Source of the DNA: Barnesiella viscericola DSM 18177
GTDB taxonomy: Bacteria > Bacteroidota > Bacteroidia > Bacteroidales > Barnesiellaceae
Length of the DNA stretch: 64,000 nt
Direction of reading: 5' to 3'
NCBI RefSeq assembly: GCF_000512915.1
Contig: NZ_CP007034.1
Span: forward strand, 682,001-746,000
Both the position numbers and the translations under genes were made by a program. Within the stretch, counting starts at the first letter, position 1. Every line of letters begins with the position of its first letter. The notes under the pieces were generated by a model, which saw nothing but the letters and a program-made list of their open reading frames with translations, was not told the origin of the DNA and did no database searches. Below, piece after piece: positions 9,100 to 18,729 of the stretch.

Positions 9100-10956
9100 T
9101 CACTTCACGGTCAGCTTGCTGTTCATCACGCCTTCCGAAGTCTCCACGCTCAGTATGAACATGCCGGCGCTCAAATCATCGAGCATAATCTTGTTCGAAT
9201 CGGCATGTCCCTTTACCAGTAATTTCCCTGACAAATCGGTAATGGTATATCCATACACCTCGGCATCGGTATCGATGCAGACATAGTCCGATGCAGGATT
9301 GGGATAGATATCGACTGTCTTATCCATGCTCGACGGAGCCATGACGGCCGAGGTCTCACCAAAATCGGGATCCATATTCTCTTTATCCTTTTGAGGATCA
9401 TAATCGGCTTTGCGATAGTGATAGACAAAGAGGCTCTTCTTTATCTGACTGGTGAATACCAGGTCTCCATCGAGATTTCTCAACGAATGGACAAAATCGG
9501 GGCCTTCACCCAAATCGACCACCTTCTTGGGGAACTCGTCCTTACTGTCTATCTTAAACAACTCCCAGGCCTGGCTCGAACCGGCTGCCGGAGTCTGATC
9601 CTGCGCTCTGAAATAGAAGCTACCCGAAACCACCATTCCTTCCCAGGCAGCATTGGGACCTATCCCCGGATTCAAGTCCGATTGCATTTTCGAACCTTCT
9701 GCGGTTCCGTCGGTGTAGAACAACTCCAATCCGAAATTCGTTTCGGGAAGATTGGCATCGCTACCGGTTGCTCCTTTCATAAACAGCACACCGTCAAATT
9801 CACAGAACAAGTCAGGTGAACCATTGGCCGTACCTGTGGCCGTAGGATTGGTATTGAGGTCAAATACGATATGGGTACCTTCGGCGGTAAAGTCGGTTAC
9901 AAAAAGTTCCAATCCGTAATAAGGGTCATAACCTCTAAAATAGACTTTGTCCTTATATACTCTGGGAGTGAATGCCCCATGTCCGGCCGGCAAACCGTTA
10001 GCATCGGTACCCTCGGTCAAATCTTTTATCATATAGGTACCCTCGGTTGTTCCGTCGCTAACCCAAATTTCATTGCCATACTCATTGGAATATGCAATAA
10101 AGAACAATTTCTCGTTTTTGAAATTGGTAAACCAGTCCAGTTGGGCGCCAGCCGTAGCTCCCGTCTCTTCGTTGGCAACCGTCTTGTTGATATCCAGCAG
10201 CATCTTTGTCCCGGCTTCTGTCCCATCGGTTATCCACAACTCTTCACCGAATTCGTTATCCTTGGTATCGGCCTTAAAAAAGACCTTTCTCCCTACCCGA
10301 ACAAAGAAGCGCTCGTCGTCGGTAGCCACCTTCGCTCCCGGATAAATAACCTTGCAATCTTTCAACAGGCGCGTCCCGTCGGCCGTTCCGTCGGAAATCC
10401 ACAACCATCGTTGTTCCTCTTCACCATAACTGATACTTTCGTAATCCTTGGCTCCAAAGATAAATTCATTTTCATTAATCTGAGTGAACCCGGCCGGCTC
10501 CGACCCACCCAGTATGTTGATGTCGACAATCATACGGGTACCGTCCTCGGTACCGTCCGAAATCCACAACTCGGCTCCTTCGTCGTCATTGGCTGTTGCC
10601 TGAAAAACCACCTTGTCATTAAATCTCGTAATGTACAATACATTAGAACTAGTGACACCCGGATATATATCCTTCACCATTTTGGTTCCCTCTTTCGTTC
10701 CATCACTTACCCACAACTCCTCGCCATGTTCAGCATCTTTTGCCGTGAAATAGGCCTTATAGCCATTCTCTGCACTACCGGCTATGGTAAGAGCCTTGTC
10801 TTTATCATTGGCTCTTGCCGTACTAACGGTCACCTCTACATTTTCGGGAGTCAGTATTTCCATACCTTCCGGTAAAACCAACTCTTGGGCATTGATAGCG
10901 GTAACCCCCATCAGGGCTACACCGAATGCCGATACAAATAAAGTCTTGTTTTTCAT
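9100..10956 (-). CDS. Secreted ELWxxDGT-repeat protein with type IX sorting tail
   Basis: 618 residues, signal peptide MKNKTLFVSAFGVALMGVTAINAQ. Seven or eight tandem blades of about 50-60 residues each carry the ELWxSDGTxxGTxMxxDI motif (for example ELWVSDGTKEGT, ELWISDGTEDGT, ELWITDGTEAGT, EIWVSDGTTEGT), forming a predicted beta-propeller from about 60 to 520. The last 75 residues (VDIYPNPASDYVCI to MNSKLTVK) are a type A Por-secretion (T9SS) domain, so the protein is exported by the type IX system and either released or attached at the surface. It is the first gene of the PUL1 left arm, behind its own promoter. No catalytic motif is recognised; binding of polymer or protein is the likely role. 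Confidence 0.85.
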   Translation of the reverse strand: MKNKTLFVSAFGVALMGVTAINAQELVLPEGMEILTPENVEVTVSTARANDKDKALTIAGSAENGYKAYFTAKDAEHGEELWVSDGTKEGTKMVKDIYPGVTSSNVLYITRFNDKVVFQATANDDEGAELWISDGTEDGTRMIVDINILGGSEPAGFTQINENEFIFGAKDYESISYGEEEQRWLWISDGTADGTRLLKDCKVIYPGAKVATDDERFFVRVGRKVFFKADTKDNEFGEELWITDGTEAGTKMLLDINKTVANEETGATAGAQLDWFTNFKNEKLFFIAYSNEYGNEIWVSDGTTEGTYMIKDLTEGTDANGLPAGHGAFTPRVYKDKVYFRGYDPYYGLELFVTDFTAEGTHIVFDLNTNPTATGTANGSPDLFCEFDGVLFMKGATGSDANLPETNFGLELFYTDGTAEGSKMQSDLNPGIGPNAAWEGMVVSGSFYFRAQDQTPAAGSSQAWELFKIDSKDEFPKKVVDLGEGPDFVHSLRNLDGDLVFTSQIKKSLFVYHYRKADYDPQKDKENMDPDFGETSAVMAPSSMDKTVDIYPNPASDYVCIDTDAEVYGYTITDLSGKLLVKGHADSNKIMLDDLSAGMFILSVETSEGVMNSKLTVK

Positions 10957-11008
10957 GTTATCTATAATTTAAATTAAAAGAATTGGATTCAAATGAACTT
11001 CACATGAG

Positions 11009-11040
11009 CAAAATTAAGAGAAATAAACTATTTTTACAAG
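11009..11040 (-). promoter_or_regulatory. Bacteroidetes-type promoter of the PUL1 left arm
   Basis: On the minus strand CTTG at 11040-11037 is followed, 20 bases later, by TAATTTTG at 11016-11009, matching the TTG / TAnnTTTG form. The ATG of the ELWxxDGT gene is about 50 bases further on. The motif TCGGAATA sits just upstream (11054-11047). Confidence 0.6.
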
Positions 11041-11046
11041 TAAAAT

Positions 11047-11054
11047 TATTCCGA
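11047..11054 (-). promoter_or_regulatory. TCGGAATA element shared by both PUL1 promoters
   Basis: TCGGAATA on the minus strand, 91 bases before the left-arm start codon. The same eight bases lie on the plus strand at 15283-15290, 85 bases before the right-arm start codon. A shared regulator site, presumably for the HTCS between them, is inferred. Confidence 0.4.
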
Positions 11055-11132
11055 TTACTAGCTCTTTTGTTCTTAAATATTTTTTTCTTTGCACTCATAA
11101 ACAAGAAATAGACTTTTTAACGAGAAAGAGAA

Positions 11133-14100
11133 ATGAGCCGAAGCCATCTGTTATACATCTTTCTAATGATTATCTCTTTTTCCTGGGAAACACAAGCCCA
11201 CGAAATACGATTTGAGCACTTCGATTATCTGAAAGGGCCCATACATAACGGCATTACCTCCATCACACAGGACTCATACGACCAAATATGGACCGGTAGC
11301 CGCAACGGCCTGTGCAAATACAACGGGTATGACCTGACCTCTTATATCTCTTCGAGCTCCCCGAACTCGATTCCCAACAACTTTATCAAAACCTTGGCAC
11401 AAGACAGCAACGGATACATGTGGATCGGGACCGACAACGGCATCTGCCGCTATATCTATGAACTCGATTCCTTTGAGAGATACGACATACCCAATGCAAC
11501 AATCGGCAAAATAGTCATAGACCGGCAAGGGCAGGTTTTCTGCTCCTCTCACATACTTTATCGCTTCCATCAAGAGACACAGACATTCATTCCTGTACAA
11601 AGTGGAACCGGAAAAGAAGTATCATGTGACCTTTTTGATTTCGATGCACAAGACAACCTGTGGGTTACCGTAGGTTCCAACTTGATTTGCTACGATAAAG
11701 ACTTTAACGAGCAGTTCAAACTGGATATATCGCAAGAAAAAGATACCCCAAAAAACCGAGATGCAATCATATCGCTCTATATCGATGAGCAAGGGAATAA
11801 ATGGATTGGGAAAAATGGGAACGGAATTATAAAGATAGATTCCAAGACACACGAAATAAAGAGCATATACACCCCGGAAAGCCGCGAAGAGGGTATCATC
11901 AGGAGTATTGCCCAGGACCGACATGGAGACATGTGGTTCGGGACAGAAAAAGGTATCCTGCTATACAATGGCTCGGGCGAAATGCAACACATCAGAAAAA
12001 ATACCTACAACAGCTCCGGACTTAACGACAATGCCATATATTGCATCAAGAAAGACAATCAGGGAAACATGTGGGTAGGAACCTATTTCGGCGGCATCAA
12101 TACGTTCTATGACATATCCAGTCAATTCAACTATTATACCATCAACTACAACTCAAAGGGGCTCAAAGCTTCGGCTATAAGGCAAATCATCGAAGACGAA
12201 GAGCACCAGATATGGATTGCCAGCGAAGACGGCGGACTCTATCGGTATAACCCGAAAGAGGACCTGTTTACCAAGTTCAAGCACCCATCGATCAATACCG
12301 AAAATATTCACAGTATCCAGATTGACCCGGAGAAGAACCTGTGGATTGGCACATTTATGCACGGATTGGTCAAGTATAATCTCCGCACCGGTCAATCCTC
12401 CCTGTTCAACAGAAGAAACAGTTCGATTCCCGAGAACAGCATTTTCTCCCTATACATAGACCCTGCGAAAACCCTATGGATAGGGACCTCGTCCGGATTG
12501 GCATTTTACGACTCCAAACAAAATCGAATAACGCCAATCAAGAACAAGATACTCAACAACAACTTTGTCTATTACCTCACCGGCGATTATCAGGGAAACA
12601 TCTGGATTGGATTGCGAGTGGGCGGACTGGTCAAATACTCACCTAAAAAAAATACCATCAAACAGTGGAATATCAAATCGACTCACAACCGGCTTACCGA
12701 CAACTATGTCACGACCATTATTGCCGACAAGAAAAGCAATATCTGGTTTGGCACCAACAACGGTGGATTGTACCATCTGAATACCTCAAACGACAGTCTA
12801 TCCTCTTTCTTAAATGAAGGTAAAATCAATGCCAACTGCATATACAGCATCACCGAAGACAGCCAGGCCAACATATGGGTAACGACCAACAACGGGCTCT
12901 ACAAGATACAACCCGACTTATCGGAAGCCGTACATTTCACATCAAACGACGGCTTACCCACGGAGAACTTCAATTACACCTCCTCCTTTTTCAGTTCACA
13001 GGGACTGATATTCGCGGGGACAAACAAGGGGCTAATCACGTTTAATCCCCAAAGTCTGAAAAAAGATACGCATATTCCCCACATCATATTCACCAACCTC
13101 TCTATCGGTGGGAAAAATATACTTCCACAAAACGGCGGTATTCTCGACAAGAATATAAACTATACCGATGAACTGAAAATATCGTACAACCAAGCCAAAT
13201 TCCTGGGAATAGAATTTGCCGGTGTACAGACAGGGGCCAATAAAGCGCAAAACTATCAAGTCTTTATCGACGGGCTAAGCACCGACTGGCAAAACATCGG
13301 AAGTCAACGGAAATTCATCTTCCCCGTATTGGATCCCGGGAAATACGTATTTAAGGTACGTACCCACCCCAACAATATCCGCACACTAAAAATAACGGTT
13401 ACCCCACCCTTTTACGAAACGATTTGGGCCTATCTCACCTATATGATTATAGGTCTATTGGCTCTTTACTACCTGTATAAACGACAAGAAAAACGATTAT
13501 ATGAGAAACAGCTGATACGCATCAACATCATCGAAAAGGAGAAACTCCTCGAAATGAATGAATTAAGGAGGAATTTCTTTATCAACATATCACACGAGTT
13601 CAAGACACCTCTCTCTCTCATCATATCGCCGGCTCAAAAACTGCTCAACGCCTACGATATGCCCGAGAAAGCCAAAGTCATGCTTCACGACATCTTGAAC
13701 AATTCAAAGCGACTTTTTGACCTGATACAGGAATTGGTCAATTTCAACAAAATGGAAATAACCAAGCCCTCGTTATCGGTCTCGACCCTAAATCCCCGAG
13801 GTATTATAGAACAGACGTCCAACTCGTTCAAGTTCATGGCACAAGAGAAATCAATAGATTATCACATAACCATGACAAATATACCCGAAGAAATTACAAT
13901 AGACAAATCAATCTTGGAGAAGGTTCTCACCAACTTGCTTTCCAACGCCTTCAAGTTCACGAACAAGGGCGGACGGGTCGACTTGGACATCTCCACGACA
14001 ACGAGCGGAACCCAACATTTCCTGGTCATCAAAGTAACCGATAACGGGATTGGCATTTCCAAAGAGCATCTGGACAAGATATTCGACTCTTTCTTCCAGG

Positions 14101-15134
14101 TAAACAGCAACAATAAAACCGGCTGGGGTATAGGCCTGTCATATATCAAAAATCTAATTGAAATGCACAAGGGCGACATCACTGTCGAAAGCACGATAAA
14201 CCAAGGGTCCTGCTTCACGGCCAGAATCAATATCACCCCCGAGTCTCTTCAAGAATTTATCGTTCGAGACACTGCACAAGTCGAACAAGACAAGAACAAT
14301 GACCTGAAAACCGACCCGACCGACCCGGAAGATACCGGGGTATTCTCCGAGAAAAATGAGACGGTGAACACACAACCTCAATATGAAATCATGATTGTCG
14401 AGGATAACAGCGATATGCTCCGTTTCCTTGAAGAATCATTCGCCCCGGAATATAAGGTTCTCACGGCAACCAACGGGAAAGAAGCTTTATCCTTATTGGA
14501 AAGCCAATATCCCGATTTGATCATAAGCGATTTAATGATGCCCGAAATCAACGGCCTGGAATTATGCGAGAAAGTCAAGACCAATATTCTCACCTCTCAC
14601 ATTCCCTTTATCCTGCTCACGGCAAAAACGGGCGAAGAGTCTACGATTGAGGGGTATAAACATGGAGCCGATATCTATATCGAAAAGCCTTTCAACTACC
14701 AGATACTGCAATTACAAGTAAAAAACATATTGCAAACGAAGGAAAATGATCGGAAATATTTCAAAAAGAGCCCCACAAATATCAAGCGAGTAGCACACAA
14801 CCCGTACGACGAGAAATTCCTCGAAGACATCAAACAACTGATAGAGAAAAACATATCTAATGAAGATTTCAGCATAAACGATATTACAGAAGCTATCGGT
14901 GTGAGCCGAACCGTCCTGCATGTAAAATTTAAAAAAATGCTCGATATGACTGTCGGAGATTACATCAAGGAGCTTAGAATCGAAAAAGCCAAAAGAATGC
15001 TGGAACAGGGATATACCATCTCGGACACAGCCTATGCAACAGGTTTCTCCAATCCCAACTATTTTTCAAAAAGTTTCAAAAAAGAGACCGGACAAAGTCC
15101 CAGCGAATACATTAAGGGTCTGATATCCGAATAA
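11133..15134 (+). CDS. Hybrid two-component system regulator (HTCS) of PUL1
   Basis: 1333 residues in one chain: signal peptide (about 1-22), periplasmic two-propeller sensor of Reg_prop repeats (about 30-660; many copies of IWIGT/MWIGTDNG-type blades), Y_Y_Y domain (about 690-755), one membrane segment (about 768-788), HisKA with His821 in NISHEFKTPL, HATPase with GWGIGLSY (about 925-1035), receiver with phospho-acceptor Asp1133 in SDLMMPE, and an AraC-type HTH (about 1230-1330, FSNPNYFSKSFKKETGQSPSEY). It senses an oligosaccharide in the periplasm and switches on the flanking PUL. It is transcribed away from the left arm and points to the right arm, ending in a strong hairpin. All key residues are present. 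Confidence 0.95.
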   Translation: MSRSHLLYIFLMIISFSWETQAHEIRFEHFDYLKGPIHNGITSITQDSYDQIWTGSRNGLCKYNGYDLTSYISSSSPNSIPNNFIKTLAQDSNGYMWIGTDNGICRYIYELDSFERYDIPNATIGKIVIDRQGQVFCSSHILYRFHQETQTFIPVQSGTGKEVSCDLFDFDAQDNLWVTVGSNLICYDKDFNEQFKLDISQEKDTPKNRDAIISLYIDEQGNKWIGKNGNGIIKIDSKTHEIKSIYTPESREEGIIRSIAQDRHGDMWFGTEKGILLYNGSGEMQHIRKNTYNSSGLNDNAIYCIKKDNQGNMWVGTYFGGINTFYDISSQFNYYTINYNSKGLKASAIRQIIEDEEHQIWIASEDGGLYRYNPKEDLFTKFKHPSINTENIHSIQIDPEKNLWIGTFMHGLVKYNLRTGQSSLFNRRNSSIPENSIFSLYIDPAKTLWIGTSSGLAFYDSKQNRITPIKNKILNNNFVYYLTGDYQGNIWIGLRVGGLVKYSPKKNTIKQWNIKSTHNRLTDNYVTTIIADKKSNIWFGTNNGGLYHLNTSNDSLSSFLNEGKINANCIYSITEDSQANIWVTTNNGLYKIQPDLSEAVHFTSNDGLPTENFNYTSSFFSSQGLIFAGTNKGLITFNPQSLKKDTHIPHIIFTNLSIGGKNILPQNGGILDKNINYTDELKISYNQAKFLGIEFAGVQTGANKAQNYQVFIDGLSTDWQNIGSQRKFIFPVLDPGKYVFKVRTHPNNIRTLKITVTPPFYETIWAYLTYMIIGLLALYYLYKRQEKRLYEKQLIRINIIEKEKLLEMNELRRNFFINISHEFKTPLSLIISPAQKLLNAYDMPEKAKVMLHDILNNSKRLFDLIQELVNFNKMEITKPSLSVSTLNPRGIIEQTSNSFKFMAQEKSIDYHITMTNIPEEITIDKSILEKVLTNLLSNAFKFTNKGGRVDLDISTTTSGTQHFLVIKVTDNGIGISKEHLDKIFDSFFQVNSNNKTGWGIGLSYIKNLIEMHKGDITVESTINQGSCFTARINITPESLQEFIVRDTAQVEQDKNNDLKTDPTDPEDTGVFSEKNETVNTQPQYEIMIVEDNSDMLRFLEESFAPEYKVLTATNGKEALSLLESQYPDLIISDLMMPEINGLELCEKVKTNILTSHIPFILLTAKTGEESTIEGYKHGADIYIEKPFNYQILQLQVKNILQTKENDRKYFKKSPTNIKRVAHNPYDEKFLEDIKQLIEKNISNEDFSINDITEAIGVSRTVLHVKFKKMLDMTVGDYIKELRIEKAKRMLEQGYTISDTAYATGFSNPNYFSKSFKKETGQSPSEYIKGLISE

Positions 15135-15159
15135 CACAGGTTGAAGATTCGACACTCAT

Positions 15160-15193
15160 GCCCCCTGCCGCCCTTACAAGGGCGGCAGGGGGC
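15160..15193 (+). terminator. Strong hairpin terminator after the PUL1 HTCS
   Basis: Nearly uninterrupted GC-rich inverted repeat, arms 15160-15175 and 15178-15193 (core CCCCCTGCCGCCC), 26 bases after the HTCS stop. It would isolate the right-arm operon from read-through, so that operon needs its own promoter. The T-tract is poor (ACTTATTTATA). Confidence 0.75.
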
Positions 15194-15270
15194 ACTTATT
15201 TATACCACCTTCTCTCGCAAAACATATCCCAACAACTCCAAAACAAAGGCATCTATTACAGATAGCACAA

Positions 15271-15298
15271 AATTACCATCTTTCGGAATAGAATTACC
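15271..15298 (+). promoter_or_regulatory. Direct repeat AATTACC with 21-base period, candidate HTCS operator
   Basis: AATTACC occurs at 15271-15277 and again at 15292-15298, exactly two helical turns apart, with TCGGAATA (15283-15290) between them. The pair ends 77 bases before the right-arm start codon. Direct repeats on one DNA face suit a dimer of AraC-type HTH domains. No convincing -7 box could be chosen downstream. Confidence 0.5.
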
Positions 15299-15374
15299 CC
15301 ACTAAAATTTTGAGAATATATAATATTGCACTACGGAAAAAACGTACCTTACCACTTTTAATCACGATACCTAT

Positions 15375-18300
15375 ATGAAAAATGCCGTTTTTCTTGCAAT
15401 CACCATTTTGATACTCCTCTCTCAATCATTATTCGCCCAAAAGTTGAGCAATCCTGTCGTCCCCATATACGACGGATGTGTCGAACGATTCATGGGCTAC
15501 TACTACGCCATGGGCACAGGTACCATGGGACAGATATATTCGTCAAAAGACCTTATCAACTGGTCGGATCCGGTTCTAGCAGCAAAGACCCACGAAGCTA
15601 CCTGGCTGAACGACCCGCAATGGAACCAACGGAGTGTATATACTCGGGTCGGAGCCGGTGACATATTGTATCGGAACGGAGTATTCCACATCTATTTCAA
15701 CGGTATCGGGCATTCATACGCCGACAATCCTTTGGGCATGTACAAGGAGCAGGCCATCGACGAACCCTTCGACGATTATGGAATCGACGTACAGGTATTC
15801 CAGGACGAAGATGGTGAATTATACTATGTAAAGAAAGTCAATCCCGACGACCCTCACCCCATCACGGGAGCAAACTATCCCAAATCGGGAGCCGAGGTCT
15901 GGGCTTTCGAAATGAACTCTCCGTTTGTCCGAAAAGGCATCGACGGCTCCGTTCAAATGACTCATCAGATAGGGCACCCTACAAATGTCGATTTCATCAA
16001 CTTCGAAGGCCCCGAGCTATTCAAATATCGGGACAACTACTATATGATGTACTCACCCAACAGAATGTCGGCCCGAACAGGCATGTATGAAGTGGGGGTG
16101 GCTCAAAGCGACAAACCCAACAATTTCGACAATTCAAAAAAATATCCGCACCCGGTCCTGACCCGAAATACCGAAGATCATCTGGTCATCTATAAACAGA
16201 TTCTAAACTCGGGAGAACATGGCCCCTGGCAGGCTCAATACATCACGACCGACCCTATCGGGAACTGGAAAGAGTATGACTATGACGATTCAAGTTGGAA
16301 ATCCGGGAACGGTGGATTCGGTCTTAAATCAACCGATTTGGCCCCCATACGTTCAAACCGCACGACATGGAACACCGATAAACTATTTATTCGACGCACC
16401 TTCGATTTGGACTATATTCCTCAAAATGCAGCTTTGAAATACAGGATTGAGGCCGATACCAAATTTTACATCAACGGAAATGAATTGGAGCTAAGCGATT
16501 CGAGTACGGCCTACTCTCTGATAGACATCGACCCGGCCTGGCTGAAACTGGGAGGAAACATCATTGCGGTCGAAGCCCTCAATGAATGCAGCGGAAGCAA
16601 TTGCTTCAAATTCGTGGATTTCGGACTGTTCGATACAGGAGAGCAAAAGGCCGAGAAAATCGTAATCGGACAATCACAATCCAATTACGTGGTAGGACCC
16701 GGAGGATTCGAACGATGGATCATGTACAAAGCCTTTTTCAACGGAGTATCCTCACAAGGGATTGACCGAATGCATTTCTACGACAAAGAACTGGTTGTAG
16801 AGTCATCGGCCTCGGTAAACTCGCCGGGCTACCACCCCGTACCGGCAACCCCAACCTTCATCTCCTATTTTGACTATAACCTCTACAACTCACTCGAATT
16901 TCTCAACAACAGTTCGTGGAGTATAAAGAATAAAGAGTTGTATCCCAAGGAGGATAAAATATCGTCGCTGCTGCTCCGGACCGACAGTATGACAAACTAT
17001 CGATTTGAAGTTCCGTTCAAAATTCAGGCGGGGAGCAACGATTATGCGTCGGTATATGCCTGGTATCAGAACGAAGATAATTTTGTCAGGGTAACCATAT
17101 ATCGGGACAGTTATCTATGGGAATGCGAAATAAGAAAAGCGGGGAACTCAGAGGTTCAACAATATAATCTCCCCGACCATTTCGAATTCCTCGAAACGAA
17201 CGACCCGGTGAGTCATTATGAAGAGCCCTGGCACACAATGACCATCTACAAAAACGGAGGAAATTTCAAGATAGAACTTGACTATTTCAACTTAACGTTG
17301 AACACCCCCGTCAAAACCGATTTCGAGGGGAGCGGACGCATCGGGATTGAAGCCTCATCGAGCAAAGTCGCTTTCGATGCAATCCAATATACCATCGGGT
17401 TCGACGAATGGGACAACCATATAACCGGCTGGGAGTCGTCCGAGTCATGGGACATCTCCCAGGCCGGAATGACAAATACCCTGTCGACCGGAGTTTCGGA
17501 ATGCTTCAAAGGCGATTATCTGACCGACTATGAATTCTCTACGTTTGTCAGGAACGAGAATATCCCCAACAGCGGAAAATGTGGCTTTTATCCCCTCTAC
17601 ATCGACCCGGAGAATTATGTGAAGGCTTATATCGACTACCAAGACCGCACCTTGCATATTGACCGAAAAGAACAAGGCGAATTTACCGAACAAAAGATAT
17701 ATCCGCTCGACCGAACAACTTCCCGACAATACACGTTCGAGACATATCCTACCAACTCATACCGTTATGATTTCAGAACCGAAACCGAAGTCTCCGGATT
17801 GGATATCCTTTGGTTCGAAGGGTATTATCCCTACTTGAAACAGACATTCGATTTACCCCTCGATGTGGACTTCTATGCGTTGCAGGGCTCTACCTGGACC
17901 CCTATCGATGCGACCTTAGATGGTGAGCTCCGCTTTGCCGAACTTAACCACTACACTTTCAATCCCATCAAGACAACGGCTATCAAACTGGAAGTCACGC
18001 CCCAATCGGGCAAAGCAGCCAGAGCCTTCTCGGCCTATTTCGACGAAACCCTTGCGGCAGGATACTATTTAAGAGCCCGACGGGAAAACGACCAGCTGTA
18101 CCTATATCTCAACGATAAACTGATAGCTCAAATGTCGGGTTATTGGGCTCCGTCCCGGATAGGACTGTTCACCGAAGGCATGAAAGCCACCTACAATGGC
18201 AATCTGTATTACCAAACCGGACAGGTCCCCGTCGAAGAGATAGAAATAACATCTACCGCATGTCCGGTGGGTGAAACCATTGAACTTACAGCTAATGTTT

Positions 18301-18725
18301 TCCCCGAAAATGCGACCAACAAGATTTTGGTATGGAGCAGTTCCAATCCCGCCATTGCCAGCATAGAGGGGAACAAGCTGACCCGACACAAAGAGGGTGT
18401 TGTCAAAATATCGGCTTGGCCGGCCGACGGCTCCATCAAATATGCCTCCATCAATTTGGGAGAGTCGTCCGACCTGGAAGAATCGACCTGTCCTTACATC
18501 GACATTTATCCCAACCCTGCGACCGACGAAGTGCATATCCGCTCCGGTGAAACCCTAAAAAGAATCGATCTACTCTCAGCCAACGGCATCTGTATCCAAA
18601 GCATCACCCCACACGACGAATGTATCGACTACAACCTGTCCATAGGGAATCTATCTCCCAACCTGTACTTTATCAAGATTACAACATCAAACAATAGTAT
18701 TACACATAAAATCATTAAACAATAA
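15375..18725 (+). CDS. Large secreted GH43-type enzyme with inserted beta-sandwich, lectin-like domains, Big2 and T9SS tail
   Basis: 1116 residues with signal peptide ending LFAQ. GH43-like propeller blades cover about 25-280, with candidate acids Asp33 (IYDGC), Asp138 (YGIDVQVF) and Glu211 (NFEGPELF). Residues about 282-425 look like a GH2-type jelly-roll (WKEYDYDDSSWKSGNGGFG, then LFIRRTFDL), after which propeller-like sequence resumes (ERWIMYKAFFNG, GIDRMHFYDKE). Two concanavalin-like sandwich regions follow (about 510-670 and 690-960), a Big2 Ig domain (about 970-1050, VEEIEITS.. to SSNPAIASIEG) and a type IX tail from YPNPATDEV. First gene of the right arm, four bases before the next. 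Substrate probably arabinose- or xylose-containing; propeller assignment is confident, exact subfamily is not. Confidence 0.8.
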   Translation: MKNAVFLAITILILLSQSLFAQKLSNPVVPIYDGCVERFMGYYYAMGTGTMGQIYSSKDLINWSDPVLAAKTHEATWLNDPQWNQRSVYTRVGAGDILYRNGVFHIYFNGIGHSYADNPLGMYKEQAIDEPFDDYGIDVQVFQDEDGELYYVKKVNPDDPHPITGANYPKSGAEVWAFEMNSPFVRKGIDGSVQMTHQIGHPTNVDFINFEGPELFKYRDNYYMMYSPNRMSARTGMYEVGVAQSDKPNNFDNSKKYPHPVLTRNTEDHLVIYKQILNSGEHGPWQAQYITTDPIGNWKEYDYDDSSWKSGNGGFGLKSTDLAPIRSNRTTWNTDKLFIRRTFDLDYIPQNAALKYRIEADTKFYINGNELELSDSSTAYSLIDIDPAWLKLGGNIIAVEALNECSGSNCFKFVDFGLFDTGEQKAEKIVIGQSQSNYVVGPGGFERWIMYKAFFNGVSSQGIDRMHFYDKELVVESSASVNSPGYHPVPATPTFISYFDYNLYNSLEFLNNSSWSIKNKELYPKEDKISSLLLRTDSMTNYRFEVPFKIQAGSNDYASVYAWYQNEDNFVRVTIYRDSYLWECEIRKAGNSEVQQYNLPDHFEFLETNDPVSHYEEPWHTMTIYKNGGNFKIELDYFNLTLNTPVKTDFEGSGRIGIEASSSKVAFDAIQYTIGFDEWDNHITGWESSESWDISQAGMTNTLSTGVSECFKGDYLTDYEFSTFVRNENIPNSGKCGFYPLYIDPENYVKAYIDYQDRTLHIDRKEQGEFTEQKIYPLDRTTSRQYTFETYPTNSYRYDFRTETEVSGLDILWFEGYYPYLKQTFDLPLDVDFYALQGSTWTPIDATLDGELRFAELNHYTFNPIKTTAIKLEVTPQSGKAARAFSAYFDETLAAGYYLRARRENDQLYLYLNDKLIAQMSGYWAPSRIGLFTEGMKATYNGNLYYQTGQVPVEEIEITSTACPVGETIELTANVFPENATNKILVWSSSNPAIASIEGNKLTRHKEGVVKISAWPADGSIKYASINLGESSDLEESTCPYIDIYPNPATDEVHIRSGETLKRIDLLSANGICIQSITPHDECIDYNLSIGNLSPNLYFIKITTSNNSITHKIIKQ

Positions 18726-18729
18726 CCTC

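Noticed and set aside
11064-11091. Promoter for the PUL1 HTCS (TTTG at 11066 and TTTCTTTG at 11084)
   Set aside because: Spacing is only about 14 bases and the second box lacks TA, so it does not meet the consensus.
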